Counted from the stretch's first letter, positions 1-10,650 are shown. The stretch is 25,500 nt of DNA from Tubiluchus corallicola (GCA_030141605.1 JAQGDQ010000055.1:767001-792500); one strand, 5' to 3'. The notes: generated from the sequence alone by a model not told the origin. Translations and numbers: made by a program.

Positions 1-2431
1 CGTGAATGCGAAATTGCATTTGTGTGGTAATAATAACTCTTGTAAGTCATTTTTGAAAAAGTAGTGTGTTTCCTTTCAATGTTTTAAAGAGTAGGTTGTT
101 TTGACCTACAGTTTAAGATTGGGTCTGGTTTTGCTTTAATATTTCCTAAGATCATAGCAGTAGTGATTAATGATGTCATGGTTGGTGGTGATGGTGTAGG
201 AAATGTTGGTGATGACATGGTCACAGGTGGGGCTAGTGATCCTGGTCAGGATAAAATTATGGACTAATTAAGACTGTATGTGGTACAGATCACCTGGTCT
301 TTTACCAGGTGGGGAATAGTCTGGTACTCAGCCCATAAGTCTGGACTAACTAGCCCAATGGTTAACTTTCCTTGCTTGTTGACTTGGTTGTTCCTCTTCA
401 GCAGGTTGTCAAACCTTGCTGGTTGTGTTTGGAACTAGAGAGCCATTAATGCATATATTTTAATTGCACTAACACAAAAAATGCATCCACTAAACCACAT
501 TGCAACATTGCAAGACTACAACTTGTCTACATCTTTCTCATTCCTGAAAGCAAGTTTTAAAATAGAACTTTCAATTTTTTGGTACCATTAACAGACAACA
601 ATTTGCAAACATGAAGAGGTAACAACAGTGATGCAAAGTTAATTTATATAACGACAAAAAATTAAAATTAGTACAACTTACGTGACATATACTGATTAGA
701 AAAGCAACCCAAATTTTAATTTTATGTGAAATAATGACAACTAGAATCTTATATGTTTTACTGTTTTCTCTGTCATATTTTAGACCAGATAGCATGCATT
801 TCTTGTTTGAATTTTTTTTAAAAAATAAGTTCAATTAATTTATTCTAATGCAGCAATAGAATCATAAACCTTGTGCATTCCTTATGACATAAAAGATCAA
901 AGTTTATAAGTCTGTAAAAATTCCTTCTCACTATTATCTTATATTATTTGATGTTTCTCATATTAAAATAGTTTTACTTTAAATATTATATTGGACATTA
1001 AGTAATGAAGCACAACACTAATCTCTGAAATGAGCAAATCAATATTAATAATTACCCTATCAGACACGCTTGAAATGGAAACCGTCATTTTTGTTTTATG
1101 TCCTGCAAATAAAACAGCATGACTCATTCACTTTTGTCATAAAAATCCAGTTCACGTTCTACACACATTGTGATTCATTGTCACATTAGGGTATCATTTC
1201 ACAAGGATTAACACTGGCTGACTGCTTGACTGGATGTTGATAAGATAAGATTTGAAAAGAGACAATGCAGTCATTATTGATGAGGTTTAACTCTTTTGCT
1301 GGTTATTAATTAATGAAGATCATTGTGCAAACGTGTTGTGCATTCTGAAAAATGTAGGTAATCGGTCTGTTTCATGTAGTGATTACTTTAATGTACCTGT
1401 CGAGATAAAAAAGTTAAAAGAAAACGAGACAATCAAAATTTATAGACCCTATAAACAAAATTTGGAACTTTCTCGTCTCCTTTGATTTGAGCTCATCCTT
1501 GTTACTTGGCCTGCCTTTCTAATTCCTGTCAAAATGTTCTGTCAAAACTGCAATGTTCATTTGTTCAATTTACACCCGTCAATTTTCTTTTAATCAGTTT
1601 TTGTTTCTCCGGTTTTCTTGCTGTTTCTTTTACTCTTTTCTCTCAATCTCTCTCTTCTCTTCTTTCCTTCTTCCCCTTTTGGTAGTTATCTTAATCATAC
1701 TAGCCACTGTGCATAAATTAGTTTGATTTTTGCTATTAAAATCAAAAGCAATTGTACCTAATTATTTCCTTTAGTGAACTATTAAATTAAGTAAATGGCA
1801 TTATAATGTTTAAAAAATTTAATTTAGGTCTGATTGTCATAACATGTGAAGTGATTACGTCTCCTTTGTATTACAAGTTACTTTGAGTGGAGTGTACTTG
1901 CCTTAGTATTCATTTTGATAAATTTGCCTTGGGGAATCGAAATAATCGTAAAGTCGGCATTGTGGCTTTTCCCAATTGATTACGTGCATTGCAGAAAGTC
2001 TTTCGTAACCATAGCAATAATTGATTTTACAGTTTTGCGGGATGTGAGTATGATTTAAAGTGTCCTTTAAAATTTTTTCATGAAACTAATGTGGTTTTAA
2101 TAGTGAAAGTCAAAGTAATTTGATAAATCACTTGCCGTTTAATTGGAATTATTGCAGCAGCGCATTATTGGCAATGCGGTTAACCGACTCACCTGCAGGT
2201 GGCTCTGTAGTAGTTTTAATAATGAGAAGACCTGTTATATTTAAAACATATCAATAAGATCTGAAGATTTATCTTTGAAGACATATGTGACTCAGCAACA
2301 TGCTTTATTCAGAAGTTTTGAACTCAAAGTCACGATTTTTTAGGTAAAACATTTTTCTGTAGCCTCGGTAAAAACGGAAGTTTCGAATGGAAACACTAGC
2401 ATAAAAACTGAAAAACTTTGTTTCATTGCAG
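1..2431. other. Non-coding region upstream of the APC exon
   Basis: No supported coding sequence. The stretch is AT-rich with scattered stops in all frames. It holds a short GATGGTGGTGATG-like low-complexity patch near 170-235 and a pyrimidine-rich stretch near 1610-1680. It ends in a convincing splice acceptor, TTTCATTGCAG, at 2421-2431. By inference it is intron or 5' flank of the APC homologue; I see no clear promoter or upstream non-coding exon. Confidence 0.6.
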
Positions 2432-2436
2432 TAATA

Positions 2437-2460
2437 ATGCCCACCATGATGGTTGAGTAG
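2437..2460 (+). promoter_or_regulatory. Upstream ORF in the APC 5' leader
   Basis: Directly after the predicted splice acceptor (AG at 2430-2431) an ATG at 2437 opens a 7-codon ORF, MPTMMVE, that stops with TAG at 2458-2460. It contains three in-frame ATGs (2437, 2446, 2449). The ATG at 2446 sits in CCCACCATGA and the one at 2449 has A at -3 and G at +4, so both have reasonable Kozak context. The stop lies 13 nt before the main APC ATG at 2474, a spacing at which scanning or reinitiation could tune APC translation. That effect is inference and requires that the 2431 acceptor is used. Confidence 0.5.
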
Positions 2461-2473
2461 AGGTGAGCTGACA

Positions 2474-2666
2474 ATGGACATGTCATCGTATGATCAGCTG
2501 CTACGCCAGGTGGAAGGACTAAAGAATGAGAATGCCCATCTGCGTCGTGAACTGCAGGACAACTCGAAGCACCTCACTAAACTGGAGCTCGAGGCATGCA
2601 ACATGAAGAATGTCCTCAACCAGCTGTCAACGAGCATGACCGATAACTTAGACATGAATTCTAACA
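2474..2666 (+). CDS. APC: APC homologue, first coding exon (oligomerisation coiled coil)
   Basis: The exon encodes the start of an Adenomatous polyposis coli protein, the scaffold of the beta-catenin destruction complex. After the ATG at 2474 comes SYDQLLRQVEGLKNENAHLR, then a segment with DNSKHLTKLE and ACNMKNVLNQL. This matches the extreme N-terminus of vertebrate APC (SYDQLLKQVEALKMEN, DNSNHLTKLE, NMKEVLKQL) almost residue for residue. In the family this heptad-repeat segment forms the APC dimerisation coiled coil. The exon runs from an acceptor at 2431 to a GTAAGT donor at 2667-2672, giving 64 codons plus one base (phase 1). The in-frame TTG at 2453 is not the start: the ATG at 2474 has A at -3 and G at +4 and begins the conserved protein. 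In vertebrates, from memory, this segment is split over two exons (after codon 45 and after base 220, phase 1), so the final phase agrees. No later APC exon was found in the window. Confidence 0.93.
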
Positions 2667-3658
2667 GTAAGTATTCCATGTTTTTGAGTACACTTGTATC
2701 TCAGTTTGCCGGAAAAAAATGGGGAGATTTTGGTCCAAGTTTGCTGATTGTTCATATTTACTGATACTTAGCTAATGCAGTAAGTGCTGTAATGTATTAG
2801 ACTCACGGTAATGTAGAATCAATTGCCTAATTGTCTCAAAAACGTCTAGTACAGGCTGTTCCTGACATACAAGCTACACACGTGTCGTTACACGCTTCTT
2901 GATTGCACTGATGTAATGATCTAAACAAAGTGACGACCCGCCAGCTAGCAGCCAGCTCGCAAAACAATGGACTGTGTCCATAACATGCAGGACTTTTAAC
3001 GGCCAGATTTTGTCCAATTTTTCTGATATCCCTAAACGCGAGGTCCGTCAAACTAATAAATTTTTAGTGTCTTAAGTTTCTAATTTTCACCTAAATGAAA
3101 TTTGCAGTTCTGTAGGTTTATTGATTAAGATCACACTACAACTATAGTGGCATAATCATTCAGTTTATAGAGTAAATTCATTTGTCGGAAAAATTGAGTT
3201 CTGCTTTCTTTTCCATTCCGCTGAAGTATTCCCTTTTGGTGTATGTAGTAAAGCCTGTGAGCATCTGATGGTTTCAAATTTCTGGTGGAGCTGCAAGCTT
3301 GTGATTTCTTTGTATCCCTAATGCTCATTTTTATGATAGTGCTTTTCCTTTGACGGCATTTCTTAAGGGTGACTGTGTTATTGTTTTTTCTGGCCAGACG
3401 TGAGAAATGATGGTGGCCCTAGAAGAGTAAGAGCAATTGAATCAGAGCAGTAATAATGTCTGAAATCAATATCGTGTAATTGTATTGGTGGGTTTTATTA
3501 ATTTAATCGTGAGAATGGATGTCTTGTTAATTCTCTGGTGACACCTTAACATGGTAAAATGAGTTACTTAGCTGTGCGTCTCATGAGTTGCACTTACAGA
3601 AACATTAGAGAAACTCGTACCACTCTGTACACTTGCAGTTTGGATTAGGTGCTGTTAG
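2667..3658. other. Start of APC intron, non-coding
   Basis: Follows the GTAAGT donor at 2667. The ORFs here are short, on both strands, and show no recognisable family. I see no repeats or RNA genes in this stretch. Confidence 0.55.
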
Positions 3659-4017
3659 TAGGGGTGAGCATCGAACATTCAGATTCGATTCAAATGAGTT
3701 TTTTTTAGCTTGAATTGATTCGAACCTAAAATTACAGGTTCCAATAGTTCACCACTTCAGCTACGAATGTTTTTTATAATTAAAACGTTTGACATATTCG
3801 CACTATTTAGCTGTGATTTCTAGGCAGAATATTAGTGTTTTTACTGCAGAACAAAATCAAGTAATACGCATAATCTTTGTGAGGCCACTTTTTGTTAATG
3901 CTTCGAAATGCATTCCATAATGTTTAAACTGAATTGGAATTCAATGTGATTCGAGTTTAAAAGGCACAAATTCGATTCGAATGGAATTTGCTTTCTTGTA
4001 GAGAATTCTCATCCCTA
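3659..4017. mobile_element. MITE-like element with degenerate terminal inverted repeats
   Basis: The left end reads TAGGGGTGAGCATCGAA and the right end reads GAATTCTCATCCCTA, whose complement is TAGGGATGAGAATTC. These give imperfect terminal inverted repeats of about 15 bp around 359 bp of non-coding DNA. The interior is full of paired ATTCGATTCGAAT-type motifs near both ends (3681-3725 and 3905-3985), giving strong self-complementarity. A GGGGTGAGC-like end is reminiscent of non-autonomous hAT elements, but I could not find a clean 8-bp target-site duplication. The class is therefore inference. Confidence 0.45.
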
Positions 4018-5342
4018 ACTGACCTTAATTATCAGCACTGGCCTTTGAAGGTGAATTGTTGTTTTAGTGTTGTCTAATGTTCTCAATTGTTTTCATGAGT
4101 TTAATCTTATTGTCTATGTTTCTCTATTGATCTAGTATGCTCAGTACACTTCTTGTACTGTAAATGAATTCAATCACTAAATAGTTTGAGCATCATCAGT
4201 TTTTCAAGCAGTTTTTATTTAGAAGAAACTGTGTATGTAGATAGCGTTGGAAGATGTGAATAAACTGTTCCGCTAATGTGTTTGCAACGAAACATGGTGG
4301 TCACTCACGGGTTCAAATTCATTTTAAAGCACCCCCGCTGTGATTTCTAGCACTAGTCAAACAAACATTCTGCTTTGCAACCAGTTCCTGCAGATTTACA
4401 GTACTTATCAAACCTTAAAATTCCCCATTTTCACAGCATGGAAGCTTCCATGTCTTAGGTCGTAAGATCACACAAGAATTCCGCCGCATTAGTCATCCAC
4501 CAGGGTCGTAGACGCCATCAAATATGTATGTGGGTTAATTCTAGTCGTACAGCAAAATGTAGTGTGCAGTGGTTTCTTCATAATTACGGATCAATGACGA
4601 CCTAATGGCCATGGCAGATCAATGAAACAACCAACTGTTCCTTTATCCACGAAGTACTAGCGCAGGTTAATGTTAGCCAACGCATAATTCATGTTATATA
4701 TAACAATTTACTGCCTCTTGTTAGATCAATTTTTAAAACTAAGAAAAATTATAATGACGTGTATCGTGTCAGATTAAATTTTTCAATGACCATAGAAACT
4801 ATTTTTGAACATTCACAGAAGACGAAGTAGTGAATTTTTAAAAGTATGCTCGTGTACATAGCGGACATTTGGCAAGTTTACATATTCTATCAAAACTGTG
4901 CATTAGACCTGGGAGCCCACAATTTTCAACTTTGCATAATGTTCCTGTTTAGTTCAATCCGATTTCTTTATCCAGTCTTTTCTATTTTCACTACAGTGCA
5001 TGTACAGTAAACGCAATTTTAAGACGTAATTATGTGTATAAGTACATTAACATATGAAATGCTTAAAGCAAATAAAAGATTAGTAATATTAGTATAAGAA
5101 CAGGAAATTTAATTTAAAAGCTTTTGGAGAATTTGAAGCTTGTTGTAGTTTTTAAATTTTATTTCCTTATTGACGTTCTAAATCTTAAAGGAAAACCAGA
5201 TCCGATCCCGTAGGTCAAAAAATCTGTTCTTTAAAATATTGAGAAGGAACATACTATTTTTTAAAGAATGGCTGGCTTGGGAGAATTATTACCACACAAA
5301 AGTAATTTCGTGTTCCCGCACCTTGGCTGTTATGACGCGTTT
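4018..5342. other. Non-coding AT-rich stretch
   Basis: No gene, RNA or tandem repeat that I can support. Stops are frequent in all frames. Confidence 0.5.
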
Positions 5343-5442
5343 AGACGTAGAGACTTCTCACGTGACTTGTTGCGTAACTTTTTTCCGAGAGAAATTGCCA
5401 AGACGTTCACACGCTGCAATTGCGAGTGAAGTCTCTACGTCT
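5343..5442. repeat. Short inverted repeat (hairpin)
   Basis: AGACGTAGAGACTTCTCAC at 5343-5361 is matched by its complement with a 2-base gap at 5426-5442 (GTGAAGTCTCTACGTCT). The roughly 64-bp loop is relatively GC-rich compared with the flanks. It could be the core of a small palindromic transposon or a chance foldback. An ORF crossing this region has no recognisable family. Confidence 0.5.
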
Positions 5443-5944
5443 GAGCGCACCATTACATGCATATCGCCATTCGTTAGTTAGATGGGCACTAGCGCCTGCA
5501 TTTCGGAAGGCCATTGCACGAAAAACAAGCGCTGTACCTCTGTGTGTGTGTGTGTGTTTGCATTTTACTTATATTCAAGCAGGCTGCAACTGCTTGTTGT
5601 GTAATAAGTTGCACCTGTTCGTTATGTGGCACTTACATAAAAGCATAAAAGCAGCTCTCAGTAACTGCATGTGGTGTGTTTTAAAATGACCTTCACATTA
5701 ATATGAAAGCATACACATTTTACGAGGAGAATAAGAATTTTTTCTAAAATGTGACACCTCAAAAATTTGGCGCCCTAGGCTATAGCCTAGTTAGCCCATT
5801 TATTAATAAATAGGCCTTTGCTTATTTGTCCTGGATTGCACCTTTTAATGTAATTTTGTTGTTTTCACACAGTAAGTTTTAGCTTTCTTCTGTATATGAA
5901 ATTTTCTGTACATCCCTCCTGTAATTTTTGACTTTGTTTGCTTT

Positions 5945-6055
5945 TTCCACTCAGAGTTCTTGACCATCTCTGCATGAGTCATACTTTTGTTGCTGCTTCC
6001 ACTCAGAGTTCTTGACCATCTCTGCATGAGTCATACTTTTGTTGCTGCTTCCACT
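5945..6055. repeat. 52-bp direct tandem duplication
   Basis: A 52-bp unit beginning TTCCACTCAGAGTTCTTGAC at 5945 is repeated exactly at 5997. The first 7 bases of a third copy follow at 6049. The identity of the copies suggests a recent duplication. Confidence 0.9.
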
Positions 6056-6217
6056 ACTTCATCAATTTGCATTTTTATGCTAATTTACTTGGTGTGATAA
6101 TTAATATTTTCCAATAAACCCTTAGTCACCTAAAATTCATCGTTCGTTGCTCCTTGAACAACATTCGTTGCATTTCAATACACACTTAAAGTATAAGTTT
6201 AAGTTATACAGTATATC

Positions 6218-6411
<194 letters not shown>

Positions 6412-6514
6412 GTTTTAATGCCTTAGCGTGAACTAATTGTCAACTAACAATCTAGTTATCATAAATTGACTGATTGGTATGCTGTAACATTGCTTGTCGT
6501 AGCATACAACTTGA

Positions 6515-6515
<1 letters not shown>

Positions 6516-6571
<56 letters not shown>

Positions 6572-6607
6572 TAACAACAACAATAATAATAATAATAATA
6601 ATAATAA
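6516..6607. repeat. Second (TAA)n microsatellite
   Basis: About 90 bp of TAA repeats containing the same style of interruption (AACAATAACAACAACAATAAT) as the tract at 6345-6360. The shared interruption pattern suggests the two tracts are related by duplication rather than independent slippage. Confidence 0.95.
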
Positions 6608-6894
6608 GTAAAAATATATCAGTGTGTAATTAATATATTAATTAAAGTCATGGTGCAGTGGGTGGGTGGTGTGGTGTGTAGGTGGGTGGGTGGTGTGGTG
6701 CAGTGTGGTGTTATGGTGTGGTGCTGTGCGGTGTGATGTGGTGGAGTGGTATGGTGTGGTGCAGTGTGGTGTGATGAGGTGGAGTGGTGTGGTGTGGGTT
6801 TTGTGTTGATTTGTGCACAAAATTCTTTTTGTGGGGTTTGGCTAGTCTCTTATATTAATATTCTTGGTATATATATTTATTTATATATATATAA

Positions 6895-7460
6895 GATTCG
6901 AGGCTACAGCCCGGACGAGGGCACCATTTGCGGCGATCTATATATCAAACGAAAGGTCTCGATCTAGTGTCGTGCCATTGATGGTTTATTTTTCGAATCG
7001 GGCCCACCGGGAGGAACGGGGGGCGAAAAACCTCCAAAAATGGCCATTTTTCGGCCGTTTTTTACAAAAGTTATACGGCTGAGATGTAGAGAACGGGAAC
7101 GGGCCGAGGACGGTGCTGGGTATGGATAGATAGCCCGTTCAGCGGTAAGTGTAGTAGGCATATTTAGAATTCCCGAGAGGGCCACGGCGTCCCGCAACGG
7201 GCGTTTTCCCGGACCCAACTCGCGATTTTTTCGAAATTTTGGCCAAACAGCCTGCGGGAAAAACGTTCTAGCGTCGCCCGGTGGGACTCTCGGAAGGAGA
7301 TATATAGCTCTTTACAAAGAGGAAGAACAGGGCTACACGATGATGTGGGCTATATGTTAGGGCAGGTCCACCGAGAGGAGTACTGGCGAGTTAATTAGAG
7401 GTTCCATTTTCGGCAATTTTCGCTTAAGAAACTGCTGACGCAAAGGCATTGTTGTGACGT
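6895..7460. other. GC-rich non-coding core of the inverted-arm structure
   Basis: Base composition jumps here to roughly half G+C, against an AT-rich background. It contains related boxes such as GGCCCACCGGGAGG (about 7001), CCCGGTGGGACTCTCGG (about 7278) and GGTCCACCGAGAGGAG (about 7364). Every frame is interrupted and I recognise no protein. It may be transposon interior or inserted foreign sequence. Confidence 0.5.
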
Positions 7461-7794
7461 CATCCATTGTACTCTGTCTATAACTTTAATTCAGTAAAAG
7501 CTGCTACAGGCTTTGCGTTAGTTAAACAAACAGTAGGCATGATGTTACGGGCTTTGTGTAATAAATGAGGACTAGGTAGGATGTTCGCGTATTATTGATT
7601 ACACGTGGTTTTTTACGCAAAATCTTTTGCTGGGCTTTTGCTATTTATTATATTATAGCACATAGTTTCAACTTTGTGAAAAATGTTTTGAATGGTTTTG
7701 TTGTAATGCTGTGCTGTTGGTGCTTGTGCTATAGGTGTCGTCATCATTGCCACCATCATCATCATCATCATCAACATCATGATCACCACGTGAG

Positions 7795-8590
7795 GTGGTG
7801 GATTTGATGTGGTGTGCTTTGTGTGTTGTGCTATGGATGGTGTGGTAGGGTGATAGGGTGTGTGGGGTGTGGTGTGGGTAGTGTGGTATGGAGTGGGTGG
7901 CGTGGTGTGTGGGTGCGAGGGGGTTGTGGTGCAGTGCGGTGTGATGTGGTGGAGTATTATGGTGTGGGTGGTGTGGTGTGGTGTGTGGGTGGGTGGTGCG
8001 GTGCAGTGTAGTGTGATGTGATGTGGTGGAGTCGTATGGTGTGGGTGATGTGGTGTGGTGTGTGGGTGGGTGGTGCGGTGTGCTGCAGTGGTATGGTGTG
8101 GTGTGATGTGGTGGAGTTGTATGGTGTGGGTGGTGTGGTGTGTAGGTGGGTGGGTGGTGTGGTGCAGTGTGGTGCTGTGCGGTGTGATGTGGTGGAGTAT
8201 TATGGTGTGGGTGCTGCAGTGGTATGGTGTGGTGTAGTGTGGTGCTGTGTGGTGTGATGTGGTGGAGTATTATGGTGTGGGTGGTGTGGTGTGTGGGTGC
8301 TGCAGTGGTGCAGTGTGGTGTGATGTGGTGGAGTGGTATGGTGTGGGTGGTGTGGTGTGTGGGTGCTGCAGTGGTATGGTGTGGTGTAGTGTGGTGCTGT
8401 GCAGTGTGATGTGGTGGAGTATTATGGTGTGGGTGGTGTGGTGTGTGGGTGCTGCAGTGGTGCAGTGTGGTGTGATGTGGTGGAGTGGTATGGTGTGGGT
8501 GGTGTGGTGTGTAGGTGGTGTGGTGCGGTGCGGTGTGGTGGTATTGTGTGGTGCGATGAGGTGGAGTGGTATGGTGTGGTGCAGTGTGGT
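7795..8590. repeat. GTGGT-rich minisatellite, strongly strand-biased
   Basis: About 800 bp composed almost wholly of G and T on the + strand, made of higher-order units such as GTGATGTGGTGGAGTATTATG and GTGTGGGTGCTGCAGTGG repeated with variants. The reverse strand gives long His/Thr/Pro ORFs (one of 347 codons) that are artefacts. The extreme purine/pyrimidine and G/C skew makes R-loop or G-quadruplex formation plausible. Confidence 0.9.
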
Positions 8591-8760
8591 TAATTATAAT
8601 TATAATTATTTCTAGCCAAACCCCACAAAAAGAATTTTGTGCACAAATCAACACAAAACCCACACCACACCACTCCACCTCATCACACCACACTGCACCA
8701 CACCATACCACTCCACCTCATCGCACCACACAATACCACCACACCACACCGCACCGCACC
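8519..8760. repeat. Imperfect long inverted repeat at the right arm
   Basis: The block at about 8522-8590 is repeated in reverse complement at about 8690-8760 with only small length differences. The roughly 100-bp loop itself holds the inverted copy of 6745-6844. The arms would form a stem of about 70 bp. Confidence 0.75.
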
Positions 8761-8861
8761 ATAATAATTAATATAATGCACCATTATATTATTATAATTA
8801 TACTACTAGCTGCATATTCCAAATTAACAGAAAAAGTTTGAACATTAGTGGCTCAGTCTAG

Positions 8862-9290
8862 AAACAAAATTAAAAATCTTTGCTGCACTTGTGGAAACTG
8901 TGTTTCTCTACAATGCAGAATTATGGACAAAATCTAAGGACAGCACAAATCAGAAATTGATACATTTCAAAGAAGAAATTACAGAAGCATTCTAGGAATG
9001 AAATGATCAAACAAAATATCACACCAGGATCTGTATAATAAAGTCAAGGCAGAGGAATGGACAGTTGAAATCAAAAGGAGAAGATTAAGATGGAGAAGAC
9101 ATGTTATACGATTACCAGATGATAGCTTTCAAAGAAGTATCGCAGAAAGGAAAGAAACCACAAGGAGGAAGCTGCTGACTTCCATTAATTTCATCCAAAA
9201 GGATGTTATCAACACACCATTAGATATCAAAAATACAGACATGGGAGGTTGCGGGTGACAGGGCAGGGTGGTCTGAAGTTATTGCAAGAG
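8862..9290 (+). pseudogene. Decayed non-LTR retrotransposon fragment (post-RT region)
   Basis: Frames joined over frameshifts give KIFAALVETVFLYNAELW (from about 8873), then YRSILGM, then KRRRLRWRRHVIRLPDDSF (about 9075-9130). This is the familiar pattern downstream of the reverse transcriptase in LINE ORF2 proteins (a 'VL.YG.E.W' segment, then 'RRRLRWFGHVLRLPDD'). Several stops and frameshifts show the copy is dead. It is 5'-truncated and carries no RT catalytic core. The clade cannot be decided from this fragment. Confidence 0.7.
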
Positions 9291-9746
9291 TTATGTTAGA
9301 GGACGTGTAACTCCAGAAATGAAATGAAATGCATGGTGTAAAGCATAGTATAATAGGTATAATAGGCATACGAATGCTTTCAGCTATCGTGTATACTAGT
9401 AAAAAATTATGCAGTTAGTGAAGATGGATAATCACAGTAATGAAGATGTATAATCACAAATAGATTATCCTTTATGTGGACAAAGTTAAAAGAAAATTTT
9501 TTAGACAAAAGTAATTCAACAATATTGATTTTCTCTGTTCCATAAGTAAAACTAGATTTGCACTACATCAATGCTAAGGATACTATCCAGTTACATCTTT
9601 AACTTTTCCACTTTCAAAAATTTCTTTAAACTAAATGCACGGAAGCCAAGAGTAGTTGGAGAAGAGGTAACCAAAAACCTACAGCAACAACTGCATCCAT
9701 TATCAAGGCTACATCTTGCTTGTAAAGTTTCACATTCACTTTGGGT
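9291..9746. other. Non-coding spacer
   Basis: AT-rich. A short ORF at 9571-9846 runs into the tandem array that follows and has no recognisable family. It is probably the 3' flank of the LRR gene on the minus strand. Confidence 0.45.
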
Positions 9747-10012
9747 ATGTCGACCGCTACTTGCAGACATTTTTCTGAGCATGTCAACAGTTACTTGCAG
9801 ATATTTTCCTGAGCATGTCAACAGTTACTTGCAGACATTTTTCTGAGCATGTCGACAGCTACTTGCAGACATTTTTCTGAGCATGTCGACCGCTACTTGC
9901 AGACATTTTTCTGAGCATGTCAACAGTTACTTGCAGACATTTTTATGAGCATGTCGACTGCTACTTGCAGACATTTTTCTGAGCATGTCAACAGTTACTT
10001 GCAGACATTTTC
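9747..10012. repeat. 34-bp minisatellite, 8 copies
   Basis: The anchor TACTTGCAGACATTTTTCTG begins at 9758 and recurs every 34 bp (9792, 9826, 9860, 9894, 9928, 9962, 9996). Two unit types alternate, one with GTCGACCGC and one with GTCAACAGT, suggesting higher-order duplication. It lies about 75-340 bp beyond the stop codon of the LRR gene, so it may be transcribed in that gene's 3' UTR. Confidence 0.95.
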
Positions 10013-10084
10013 ATTTTTGAACGAAAATTAACAAATTTTGACGTAGCATTGTGACTGTCAAGCTTTGAAGAATTCATTTGTGCT

Positions 10085-10650
10085 TTAGTCTATATAGTAG
10101 CCTGTGACAATAGGTGTAGTAACTGCTTTGGCAGCATTTTGCCCATTATCGAGTTCTGGAGTTTCTGGGTGTTCTGTTGCTTCAGTTGCATTTTGCAGCT
10201 CTACAGTTGCACGAGTATCTTCTTCGTGTGCTTTCCTTTTTGCAATAAAAAACAAGAGCCCTATCAAAGCCAGTAAACCTATCACACCGCCCATGATTCC
10301 TGGTATGATTATGGATGAAGATGAACTTGGTGTACCAGAAGTTGGGGCTGTTGTCGTTGTACTTGTTGTCACTGTTATCGACGTCATTGTTGTCGACGTC
10401 ATTGTTGTTATCGTTGTCGACGTCATTGCTGTCGACGTCATTGTTGTTATCGTTGTCGACGTCATTGTTGTCGACGTCATTGTTGTTATTGTTGTCGACG
10501 TCATCGTTGTTAACGCATCACACTGAAAATCCTCAGGTTTAGCATTAGAAACTTTTTTAGGCCACACACAGTCAACCGTAGTCCCACTGTTGTTCGCCCA
10601 TGGAGGCAACATAATCCAGGCTAAGTTGCAGTCACATATCATTTGTTCAT
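10085..10650 (-). CDS. LRR receptor-like membrane protein, exon 2 (LRRCT, stalk, TM, tail)
   Basis: Last exon of a two-exon gene whose first exon is 15409-14827. The acceptor TATTTAG precedes 10650 and the exon opens with two bases that complete the phase-1 codon left by exon 1; the joined CDS is 1149 nt, 382 residues plus TAA at 10087-10085. Residues 199-238 (CDCNLAW, then Cys, then EDFQCD) form a four-cysteine LRR C-terminal cap. Residues 240-307 are a Thr/Ser-rich stalk likely to be O-glycosylated. Residues 308-331 (IIIPGIMGGVIGLLALIGLL and onward) are a transmembrane helix followed by KRK, the usual stop-transfer. Residues 332-382 form an acidic cytoplasmic tail ending GYYID. No TIR or kinase domain is present, so signalling, if any, needs a partner. 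The role, probably cell-surface recognition or adhesion, is inferred from architecture. An unspliced start at the ATG 10642 is unlikely, as it would lack a signal peptide. Confidence 0.87.
10379..10495 (-). repeat. 39-bp coding minisatellite in the Thr-rich stalk
   Basis: Within exon 2 of the LRR gene, three in-frame 39-bp units each encode TTITTMTSTTMTS with one Thr-to-Ala change in the middle copy. The unit is rich in GTCGAC and GACGTC. Because 39 is a multiple of three, copy changes lengthen or shorten the stalk without breaking the frame. Confidence 0.9.

Larger units (their letters stand above)
6631..8790. mobile_element. Foldback-like structure with inverted GTGGT-rich arms
   Basis: The left arm (about 6631-6844) and right arm (about 8614-8790) are inverted copies. 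The segment ending GTGCACAAAATTCTTTTTGTGGGGTTTGGCTAG at the inner side of the left arm (near 6812-6845) recurs exactly in reverse complement at 8614-8650. The adjoining GTGGAGTGG/GTGGTGCAGTGTGG blocks and the outer ATATTAATTA...ATGGTGC also match inversely. The interior holds a GC-rich non-coding core (about 6895-7460) and a long GTGGT minisatellite (about 7795-8590). No transposase is visible. Elements with tandem repeats inside their inverted ends are known as foldback transposons; assigning this one to them is inference. Confidence 0.5.

Noticed and set aside
5239-5689. Two overlapping + strand ORFs as genes
   Set aside because: No recognisable domain; they span a foldback sequence and a GT microsatellite, and there are no convincing exon boundaries.
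7668-8711. 347-codon minus-strand His/Thr/Pro ORF
   Set aside because: It is the complement of the GTGGT minisatellite. Composition is dictated by the repeat, and overlapping ORFs exist in other frames.
10104-10542. Val-rich and Leu/Ser-rich + strand ORFs over the LRR gene
   Set aside because: They are antisense shadows of the Thr-rich stalk minisatellite.
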